From: Caulobacteraceae bacterium
Lineage (GTDB): Bacteria > Pseudomonadota > Alphaproteobacteria > Caulobacterales > Caulobacteraceae
DNA length: 6,234 nt
NCBI GenBank assembly: GCA_028291305.1
Contig: JAQGII010000041.1
Coordinates: 1-6,234 of the forward strand
Direction: 5' to 3'
Shown: one piece after another, positions 1 to 4,757 of the stretch
Layout of the letters: each line of letters begins with the position of its first letter
Numbering within the stretch: the stretch's first letter is position 1
The notes under the pieces: model-generated
What the model was told of the DNA's origin: nothing
What the model saw: only the letters and a program-made list of their open reading frames with translations
Databases searched by the model: none
Position numbers and translations under genes: made by a program

Positions 1-278
1 GTCGCCGCTTCAGCCAGCCGACCTAGGGCCTCCAACCCGCGCGCCAAGTCTGCGTGAGCATTAGGATCGTCAGGATCGATCTCCAACGCGCGCTTGATAC
101 GCTCAACGCCAACTTCCGGGCGGCCTGTCTGCATGGCGACGACGCCGGATAGATGCAGGGCCTGGACGTGGGCCGGAACGGTCTCGAGCACCTCAACGTA
201 TGCTTGTTCGGCCTCGGCCAGCCGACCTTGCCGATGCAGCATCATGGCTTCTTGAAAGCGGGGGGCCGTATCTGGCAA
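1..278 (-). CDS. TPR-repeat protein, N-terminal fragment (runs off the window)
   Basis: About 92 residues are visible and the gene continues beyond base 1. The fragment falls into tetratricopeptide repeats with exact 34-residue spacing: unit 1 at residues 5-38 (GRLAEAEQAY core), unit 2 at 39-72 (ending ALEIDPDDP), and the first helix of unit 3 from residue 73 (HADLARGLEALGRLAEAA). TPRs are helical protein-protein interaction scaffolds. The start is TTG at 278: an in-frame TGA sits at 290-288, and TGAGGAG lies 5 nt before the TTG. The nearest alternative is the ATG-ATG pair at 245-240, which has no comparable ribosome binding site. No signal peptide is visible. N-terminal TPR arrays like this often precede a sulfotransferase, glycosyltransferase or methyltransferase domain, but that part lies outside the window, so no function can be given. 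Codon use (CTA, TTG, GTT, CCT, AAT, CAA) is much less GC-biased than in the neighbouring genes. Confidence 0.8.
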   Translation of the reverse strand, partial: MPDTAPRFQEAMMLHRQGRLAEAEQAYVEVLETVPAHVQALHLSGVVAMQTGRPEVGVERIKRALEIDPDDPNAHADLARGLEALGRLAEAA

Positions 279-283
279 AAAGT

Positions 284-290
284 CTCCTCA
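284..290 (-). promoter_or_regulatory. Ribosome binding site that sets the TTG start of the TPR gene
   Basis: TGAGGAG on the minus strand, 5 nt upstream of TTG 278-276. Its TGA is also an in-frame stop, which rules out any start further upstream in this frame. Confidence 0.7.
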
Positions 291-454
291 AGGCTTTTGC
301 GCAGGCGGCAGAGCAGTGCTGCCGGTCCTAAAGATTTCGGTCAGTTTCGCTTCGGACCATCGGTTCCCAGGGAATGTGGAGAACCTCACCTTTCGACCAC
401 ATCACCTATGTCTGCAAGCCACCCATAGCCGACATTCGCGCCATGCGATCTGGG

Positions 455-472
455 TCCCGGCATTCGCCGGGA
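455..472. repeat. REP-like hairpin downstream of tgt
   Basis: TCCCGGC (455-461), loop of four bases, GCCGGGA (466-472): a perfect 7-bp stem. Read on the minus strand it continues into GGGACCCAGAT. This is the layout of small palindromic elements scattered between genes in many alphaproteobacterial genomes, and it shares the GGACCC flank with the two elements at 3256-3377. It begins 13 nt after the tgt stop codon. It has no T-tract, so it may stabilise the 3' end of the mRNA rather than act as an intrinsic terminator. The family assignment is from memory of similar sequences, not a search. Confidence 0.6.
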
Positions 473-485
473 GGAGCGGAGCGGG

Positions 486-1601
486 TCAGTCCTCCTCCAG
501 CCCCGCGTGGAAATCGCGGCGCCACGCCTCGAACCGCCGCTCGACGATGGCCGCGCGCATGGCCGCCATCAACGCCTGGTAGAAGGCGATGTTGTGCCAG
601 GACAGCAGCACCTGCCCCAGGATCTCCTCGGACTTCACCAGGTGGTGCAGATAGGCCTTCGAATAGTCGCGGCTGGCGGCGCAGTCGCTGCGCGGGTCCA
701 GCGGCTCGTCGTCCTCGGCGAAGCGGGCGTTCTTCAGGTTGATGGAGCCGCCCCAGGTCCAGGCCTGGCCGTGCCGCCCCGAGCGGGTGGGCAGGACGCA
801 GTCGAACATGTCGACCCCGCGCGCCACCGCCTCGACCAGGTCCGCCGGCTTGCCCACCCCCATCAGGTAGCGCGGCCGGTCGGCCGGCAGCATGTCCGGC
901 GCATAGTCCAGCACCTCGCACATGGCCTCGTGGCCCTCGCCCACCGCCAGGCCGCCGATGGCGTAGCCGTCGAAGCCGGTCTCGATCAGCCGGTCGGCGG
1001 ATTCCCGGCGCAGGGCCTGGATCGTCGAGCCCTGCTGGATGCCGAACAGGGCCTGGGTCGGGCGCTCGCCGAACGCCGCCTTGGACCGCTGGCCCCAGCG
1101 GGCGGACAGCAGCATGGCCTCGCGCGCCCTGTCCTCCTCCGCCGGCCAGGAGACGCACTGGTCCAGTTGCATGACGATGTCCGCGCCCAGCAGGTCGGCC
1201 TGGATCTCGATCGACCGCTCGGGCGTCAGCTGGTGCTTGGAGCCGTCCAGATGGCTCTGGAAGGTCACCCCCTCCTCCTTGACCTTGGCGATCTTGGCCA
1301 GGGACATGACCTGGAAGCCGCCGGAATCGGTCAGGATCGGGCGGGTCCAGCGCATGAAGCGATGCAGCCCCCCAAGCCGCGCCACCCGCTCGGCGCCCGG
1401 CCGCAGCATCAGGTGATAGGTGTTGCCCAGGATGATGTCGGCGCCCGCCGCACGCACCTGGTCCACCGTCAGGGCCTTGACCGTGGCCGCCGTGCCCACC
1501 GGCATGAAGGCCGGCGTGCGGATGTCGCCGCGCGCGGTCTGCAGCACCCCGGTGCGGGCGGCGCCGTCCACCGCGTTGATCAGGAAGGGGAACATGCTCA
1601 T
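486..1601 (-). CDS. tgt: Queuine/preQ1 tRNA-ribosyltransferase (tRNA-guanine transglycosylase)
   Basis: Tgt swaps the guanine at position 34 of tRNAs with GUN anticodons (Asp, Asn, His, Tyr) for preQ1 in bacteria. The protein is 371 residues, close to the E. coli length of about 375. Catalytic landmarks are present: Asp92 in ILTDSGGFQ, Asp147/Cys149 in LDQCVSWPA, Gln190 in [21 protein letters not shown], and the nucleophile Asp267 in MFDCVLPTR. The zinc site differs from the textbook: where E. coli has CxCxxC (302/304/307), this protein has Ser305-Asp-Cys307-Ala-Ala-Ser310, while the distal His336 (SWHN) is kept. I chose ATG 1601 because it overlaps the queA stop as ATGA, the usual sign of translational coupling. 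An in-frame ATG at 1616 would add five residues and ATG 1595 would remove two; neither has a better ribosome binding site. It is the last gene of the ppi-queA-tgt block. Confidence 0.95.
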   Translation of the reverse strand: MSMFPFLINAVDGAARTGVLQTARGDIRTPAFMPVGTAATVKALTVDQVRAAGADIILGNTYHLMLRPGAERVARLGGLHRFMRWTRPILTDSGGFQVMSLAKIAKVKEEGVTFQSHLDGSKHQLTPERSIEIQADLLGADIVMQLDQCVSWPAEEDRAREAMLLSARWGQRSKAAFGERPTQALFGIQQGSTIQALRRESADRLIETGFDGYAIGGLAVGEGHEAMCEVLDYAPDMLPADRPRYLMGVGKPADLVEAVARGVDMFDCVLPTRSGRHGQAWTWGGSINLKNARFAEDDEPLDPRSDCAASRDYSKAYLHHLVKSEEILGQVLLSWHNIAFYQALMAAMRAAIVERRFEAWRRDFHAGLEED

Positions 1602-2674
1602 CCGTCCGACCGCCATAACAGGGAGCCGTCGCCATAGGAATAGAAGCGGTAGCCGCTGGCGATGGCGTGCTGGTAGGCGGCGCGCATCCGCGCCTGGCCG
1701 GCAAAGGCCGACACCAGCATGAACAGCGTCGACCGCGGCAGGTGGAAGTTGGTCATCAGCCCGTCCGCCGCGCGGAACCGGTAGCCGGGGGTGATGAAGA
1801 TGGCGGTCTCGCCGGCGAAGGCCTCGAGCCCACCCGCCGCATTAGCGGCGCTCTCGAGAAGCCGCAGCGAGGTGGTGCCGACGCAGACGATGCGCCCGCC
1901 CGCCGCGCGCGCCGCATTGAGCAGCGCGGCGGTCTCGGCGGAGACCTCGCCGTATTCCGGATGCATCTTGTGGTCGGAGACGACGTCCGTCTTCACCGGC
2001 AGGAAGGTGCCGGCGCCGACATGCAGGGTGACGAACGCCGTCTGCACGCCCTTGGCGCGAATCGCCTCGAGCAGGCCCGCCGTGAAATGCAGGCCCGCGG
2101 TCGGCGCGGCCACCGAACCGTCCTCGCGGGCGTAGACGGTCTGATAGTCGGCCCGGTCGCGCTCGTCCTCCGGCCGCCTGGCGGCGATATAGGGCGGCAG
2201 CGGCATCATGCCGACGGCGGCGATGGCGGCGTCCAGGTCCGGCCCGGCCAGGTCGAAGTCCAGCGTCACCTCGCCGCCGTCGGCCTTGTCGATCACCGTG
2301 GCGTCCAGCGCGCCCAGCAGGCAGGCGCGGTCGCCGGTTTCGCCGAAGCGGACCCGGTCGCCCGGCTTCAGCCGCTTGCCGGGCTTCATGAAGGCGGTCC
2401 AGCGGCTGGGCGACAGGCGCCGGTGCAGGGTGGCCTCGACGCGCACGGTCGACCCCTCGCGGGTTCGCCCGCCATTGAGCCGCGCGGGGATCACCCGGGT
2501 GTCGTTGAACACCAGCACGTCGCCCGCCTGCAGGAAGTCCGGCAGATCGCGCACCCGCCGATCCTGCAGCCCGTCGTCCGACACCACCAGCAAGCGGGCG
2601 GAGTCGCGCGGCTCGGCGGGCCGCAGGGCGATGCGGTCCTCCGGCAGGTCGAAGTCGAAATCGGACAGGCGCAC
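1598..2674 (-). CDS. queA: S-adenosylmethionine:tRNA ribosyltransferase-isomerase
   Basis: QueA moves the ribosyl group of S-adenosylmethionine onto preQ1 in tRNA and isomerises it to epoxyqueuosine, the step after Tgt in queuosine synthesis, in the cytosol. The 358-residue length matches the family (about 350). Signature blocks run through the whole protein: [12 protein letters not shown] near the N-terminus, [27 protein letters not shown] (about 52-66), LPPYI, YQTVYA followed by [71 protein letters not shown] and the C-terminal [10 protein letters not shown]. The start is GTG at 2674 with AGGGG 5 nt upstream. It lies 28 nt after the cytosolic cyclophilin and overlaps tgt by 4 nt, so it is very likely cotranscribed with both. 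No key block is missing. Confidence 0.97.
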   Translation of the reverse strand: MRLSDFDFDLPEDRIALRPAEPRDSARLLVVSDDGLQDRRVRDLPDFLQAGDVLVFNDTRVIPARLNGGRTREGSTVRVEATLHRRLSPSRWTAFMKPGKRLKPGDRVRFGETGDRACLLGALDATVIDKADGGEVTLDFDLAGPDLDAAIAAVGMMPLPPYIAARRPEDERDRADYQTVYAREDGSVAAPTAGLHFTAGLLEAIRAKGVQTAFVTLHVGAGTFLPVKTDVVSDHKMHPEYGEVSAETAALLNAARAAGGRIVCVGTTSLRLLESAANAAGGLEAFAGETAIFITPGYRFRAADGLMTNFHLPRSTLFMLVSAFAGQARMRAAYQHAIASGYRFYSYGDGSLLWRSDG

Positions 2675-2679
2675 GGCCG

Positions 2680-2684
2680 CCCCT
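2680..2684 (-). promoter_or_regulatory. Ribosome binding site for the GTG start of queA
   Basis: AGGGG on the minus strand, 5 nt before GTG 2674-2672. It supports GTG as the start; no ATG in frame lies close to the beginning of the conserved DFDFDLP block. Confidence 0.5.
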
Positions 2685-2702
2685 ATCCGGGCTTGGCGCG
2701 GA

Positions 2703-3167
2703 TCAGGCGTCCGCCGCGATGCGGGCGGTGACGATCTTGCCCGGCGCGCGGGGCGGCTCGCCCTTGGGCAGGGCGTCGACGTTTTCCATGCCTTCGACCA
2801 CTTCGCCCCAGACGGTGTATTCGCCGTCCAGGAAGGTGGCGTTGTCGAACACGATGAAGAACTGGCTATTGGCCGAGTTCGGGTTGGACGAACGGGCCAT
2901 CGAGCAGACGCCGCGCATATGGGCCGTGTCGGAGAATTCGGCCTTCAGGTTGGGCTTCTTGGAGCCGCCCATGCCGGTGCCGGTCGGATCGCCGCCCTGG
3001 GCCATGAAGCCCGGGATCACCCGGTGGAACACCACGCCGTCGTAGAAGCCTTCGCGCGCCAGCTCCTTGATCCGCTCCACATGGTCCGGGGCCAGGTCGG
3101 GGCGCAGCGCGATGGTCACCGGTCCGGTGTCGAGCGTGAGGATGAGGGTGTTTTCCGGATCGGCCAT
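2703..3167 (-). CDS. Cytosolic cyclophilin-type peptidyl-prolyl cis-trans isomerase
   Basis: This 154-residue protein is a bare cyclophilin domain with no signal peptide, so it should act in the cytosol on prolyl peptide bonds of folding proteins. Motifs in order: [20 protein letters not shown] (41-60) with the active-site equivalents Arg49, Phe54 and Gln57; [25 protein letters not shown], with Phe104 matching Phe113 of human CypA; and [16 protein letters not shown]. The position of CypA Trp121 is Phe112, as in many bacterial members that bind cyclosporin weakly, and CypA His126 corresponds to Tyr117. ATG 3167 has AAGGGAG 7 nt upstream. It is the first gene of the ppi-queA-tgt block and has a candidate promoter directly upstream. 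It closely resembles the exported cyclophilin next door (shared [24 protein letters not shown]), which suggests an old duplication. PpiB-like; I leave out the symbol because naming of this pair is not uniform. Confidence 0.95.
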   Translation of the reverse strand: MADPENTLILTLDTGPVTIALRPDLAPDHVERIKELAREGFYDGVVFHRVIPGFMAQGGDPTGTGMGGSKKPNLKAEFSDTAHMRGVCSMARSSNPNSANSQFFIVFDNATFLDGEYTVWGEVVEGMENVDALPKGEPPRAPGKIVTARIAADA

Positions 3168-3174
3168 GTCGGGG

Positions 3175-3181
3175 CTCCCTT
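3175..3181 (-). promoter_or_regulatory. Ribosome binding site of the cytosolic cyclophilin gene
   Basis: AAGGGAG on the minus strand, 7 nt before ATG 3167. It is the strongest Shine-Dalgarno sequence in the window after the one before the TPR gene. Confidence 0.6.
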
Positions 3182-3197
3182 TCTGGTGCAGGGCGCG

Positions 3198-3226
3198 GTT
3201 CTAGCGACCCAAACGCGATCTGTCTG
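3198..3226 (-). promoter_or_regulatory. Candidate housekeeping promoter for the ppi-queA-tgt block
   Basis: On the minus strand GCTAGAAC (3205-3198) fits perfectly the -10 consensus GCTAnAwC described for the Caulobacter housekeeping sigma factor. Fourteen nt upstream is CAGACAG (3226-3220), which matches TTGACGS at 4 of 7 positions, and a 14-nt spacer is within the reported 10-14 nt range. A start site near 3191 would give a leader of about 24 nt that contains the ribosome binding site. The weak -35 is the main doubt. Confidence 0.45.
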
Positions 3227-3255
3227 CCCTTAAACCCTTCGCGCGTTTTGGGGGC

Positions 3256-3377
3256 GTCGTCATCCTCGGGCTTGTCCCGAGGACCCCGCAGCGAAGACAT
3301 CGAAGCTGCGGCGGCTAGCCTGGAGCTGCTGGGTCCCCGGCGCGGCCTCGCTGCGCTCGTTGGCCGGGGATGACGAC
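3256..3377. repeat. Pair of REP-like hairpins in inverted orientation (BIME-like element)
   Basis: Two palindromic units face each other. The left has TCCTCGGG (3263-3270), a 5-nt loop, and CCCGAGGA (3276-3283). The right has TCCCCGGC (3334-3341) and GCCGGGGA (3363-3370), enclosing 21 nt. Their outer ends are a perfect 10-bp inverted repeat, GTCGTCATCC (3256-3265) and GGATGACGAC (3368-3377). Their inner flanks are also related, GGACCCCGCAGC (3281-3292) against the reverse complement of 3325-3336, differing at one of 12 positions. Between them CCGCAGC (3286-3292) and GCTGCGG (3305-3311) form a third stem. The element starts 2 nt after the stop codon of the exported cyclophilin. No T-tract follows any stem on the minus strand. 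This looks like a bacterial interspersed mosaic element rather than an intrinsic terminator. Confidence 0.65.
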
Positions 3378-3379
3378 CT

Positions 3380-4231
3380 TTATTGAACCTTCCCCGGCAG
3401 CTCGATGTCGCAGACGGACTCCGCGTTGGCCACCTGGGCCTGGAAGGCCGGGCTGGCGGTGTCCAGCACCTGGACCTTGGGCCGGCTCGCGGCGGGGAGG
3501 TCGGCCAGTACCCGCACCGAGGTCATCTTGTCGGGATCGACCACCGGCTCGCCCGTCTTCAGGGCGCGCACCACGTCCAGCCCCGCCACCACCCGGCCCC
3601 AGGGCGTGTAGTTGTGCTCCAGCCCCTCGTTGAACTGGCGCATCAGGAAGAACTGGCTGTTGCCCGAGTTGGGATCGCCGGCGCGGGCCATGCCGGCCAC
3701 GCCCGGGCACCACAGGCCCCAGCCCTGCACCTTGCCGTCGGCGGTCATGATCATCAGGCCGGTGTTCTGGGTGCGCACCGGCAGCGACTTGATGAAGCCG
3801 TCCTCCAGGCCGCCCACGGCCTGGACGCGCAGATAGGGGGTGTCGGGTCCGCGGCGGAAGACGAATTCGCCGGGCACGTTGGGCTTGGTCGAGCCGCCGC
3901 TGCCGTCGCCCTTGGGGTCGCCGCCCTGGGCCATGAACGCGTCCACCACGCGGTGGAAGGTCAGGCCGTCGTAGAACTTCTCGCGCGCCAGTTCCTTGAT
4001 CCGCGCCACCGATTGCGGCGCGACCTCCGGGACCATCTCGACGAAGACGCGGCCCTTGGTGGTGTCGATCACCAGGACGTTCTCGGGATCGATGGTGCGG
4101 AAGTCCGTCGCCGCGGGAGGCCCCAGCTTGGGCTTGAACACCGGCTTGGGCGCGGCCAGCCCGGAGCCCGATTGGGCAACCAGGGTCACGGCGGCCACCG
4201 AGAGCATGGCCAACAGCGAAATCCGTTTCAC
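3380..4231 (-). CDS. Exported cyclophilin-type peptidyl-prolyl cis-trans isomerase
   Basis: This 283-residue cyclophilin has an N-terminal signal peptide: Lys2-Arg3, a hydrophobic stretch at about 4-19, and a likely cleavage near GLAA (residues 24-27). It should therefore act in the periplasm as a proline isomerase on exported proteins. The fold motifs are FYDGLTFHRVVDAFMAQGGD (86-105; Arg94, Phe99 and Gln102 match active-site residues), GMARAGDPNSGNSQFFL (180-196) and YTPWGRVVAGLDVV. Compared with the neighbouring 154-residue cyclophilin it has about 45 extra residues at about 124-169, before GMARAG, and a C-terminal extension after about 245. It has two cysteines, 175 and 274, which could form a disulfide in the periplasm. 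The start is GTG 4231 with AAAGGA 5 nt upstream. The next ATG (4207) would remove the charged head of the signal peptide. It lies 11 nt after coaD, and a REP pair follows its stop. Confidence 0.93.
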   Translation of the reverse strand: MKRISLLAMLSVAAVTLVAQSGSGLAAPKPVFKPKLGPPAATDFRTIDPENVLVIDTTKGRVFVEMVPEVAPQSVARIKELAREKFYDGLTFHRVVDAFMAQGGDPKGDGSGGSTKPNVPGEFVFRRGPDTPYLRVQAVGGLEDGFIKSLPVRTQNTGLMIMTADGKVQGWGLWCPGVAGMARAGDPNSGNSQFFLMRQFNEGLEHNYTPWGRVVAGLDVVRALKTGEPVVDPDKMTSVRVLADLPAASRPKVQVLDTASPAFQAQVANAESVCDIELPGKVQ

Positions 4232-4236
4232 GGGAA

Positions 4237-4242
4237 TCCTTT
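4237..4242 (-). promoter_or_regulatory. Ribosome binding site for the GTG start of the exported cyclophilin
   Basis: AAAGGA on the minus strand, 5 nt before GTG 4231-4229 and immediately after the coaD stop. It decides for GTG 4231 over the internal ATG at 4207. Confidence 0.6.
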
Positions 4243-4737
4243 CTAAGCGCGGCCGACCTTGGCCTTCAGCCGGACGGCGACACCGGGGGTGACGAAACCG
4301 GAGATATCCCCGCCCAGGCGCGCGATCTCCTTGACCAGGCGGGCGGCGATGGCCTGGTGGTGCGGGTCGGCCATCAGGAACACCGTCTCGATCTCGCGAT
4401 TGAGCTGCTGGTTCATGGCGGTCATCTGGAACTCATACTCGAAGTCGGCCACCGCGCGCAGTCCGCGGATGATGATCGAGGCGCCGAGCTCCTCGGCGAA
4501 CTTCATCAGCAGGTTCTCGTAGGGCTGCACAATGATCTCGGCCCGGCCGCTCAGGTGGGCGGTCTCTTCCTTGACGATGGCCACCCGCTCCTCCAGCGAG
4601 AAGGTCGGGTTCTTGTCGCGGTTGATGGCCACGCCGATCACCAGCCGGTCCACCAGCTTTGAGGCCCGCTCGACGATGTCGATGTGGCCGTTGGTGATGG
4701 GATCGAAGGTGCCGGGATAGATGCCGGTCCTGATCAT
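4243..4737 (-). CDS. coaD: Phosphopantetheine adenylyltransferase (PPAT)
   Basis: CoaD transfers AMP from ATP to 4'-phosphopantetheine to give dephospho-CoA, the fourth step from pantothenate to coenzyme A, in the cytosol. The 164 residues match the family length (about 160). The nucleotidyltransferase signature PGTFDPITNGH (8-18) carries the TxGH motif with His18. Lys42 lies in NRDKNPTFSLEERV, and the RGLR motif (91-94) is followed by AVADFEYEFQMTAMN, which is characteristic of PPAT. LVKEIARLGGDISGFVTP (134-151) is the C-terminal conserved block. The residues before LVKE are IAAR (130-133), where many PPATs have a serine run that contacts the ATP phosphates. The start ATG 4737 lies 20 nt after the gyrA stop and has only a weak purine stretch upstream (GGGG about 10 nt away), so translation may depend on coupling to gyrA. 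It belongs to the gyrA-coaD-ppi block. Confidence 0.97.
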   Translation of the reverse strand: MIRTGIYPGTFDPITNGHIDIVERASKLVDRLVIGVAINRDKNPTFSLEERVAIVKEETAHLSGRAEIIVQPYENLLMKFAEELGASIIIRGLRAVADFEYEFQMTAMNQQLNREIETVFLMADPHHQAIAARLVKEIARLGGDISGFVTPGVAVRLKAKVGRA

Positions 4738-4757
4738 TCGATTGTCGCCCCAGGCAC

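Larger units (their letters stand above)
279..485. other. Gap between tgt and the TPR gene
   Basis: About 207 nt without a credible gene. Next to tgt it holds the REP-like hairpin at 455-472. Nearer the TPR gene, CGGCAG (306-311) and CTGCCG (319-324) can form a 6-bp stem with a 7-nt loop, about 16 nt before the Shine-Dalgarno sequence, and TTCCC/GGGAA (364-374) is a short palindrome. Neither stem is followed by a T-run on the minus strand, so no intrinsic terminator can be called. I found no convincing -35/-10 pair for the TPR gene. The base composition from about 1 to 440 is visibly less GC-rich than the rest of the window. Confidence 0.5.

Noticed and set aside
279..454. Promoter for the TPR gene
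   Set aside because: CTGACCG upstream of TTTAGGAC resembles -35 and -10 elements, but the spacer is only about 5 nt. No other pair with proper spacing was found.
455..472. Intrinsic terminator for tgt
   Set aside because: The stem is good, but no T-tract follows on the minus strand, so I call it only a REP-like hairpin.
507..1637. Long plus-strand open frame opposite tgt
   Set aside because: It mirrors tgt codon for codon in GC-rich DNA. Its protein is rich in Arg, Gly, Ala and His with no recognisable motif, and the minus-strand tgt is unmistakable.
1667..2731. Long plus-strand open frame opposite queA
   Set aside because: Antisense shadow of queA with low-complexity Arg/Gly/Gln/His composition and no family motif.
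2208..3233. Plus-strand open frame spanning the queA-cyclophilin junction
   Set aside because: It crosses two well-supported minus-strand genes and their spacer, and its protein is compositionally an antisense artefact.
2866..3300. Minus-strand open frame starting inside the REP pair
   Set aside because: Its first residues (RGPRDKPEDDD type) are a typical translation of such palindromic repeats, and the rest is an out-of-frame copy of the cytosolic cyclophilin gene.
4234..4238. GANTC (CcrM methylation) site at the ribosome binding site of the exported cyclophilin
   Set aside because: GAATC is present, but a single GANTC site is expected by chance, and no cell-cycle promoter elements lie around it.
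3383..4246. Plus-strand open frame of 287 codons opposite the exported cyclophilin
   Set aside because: Antisense shadow; the minus-strand cyclophilin has a signal peptide and all fold motifs.
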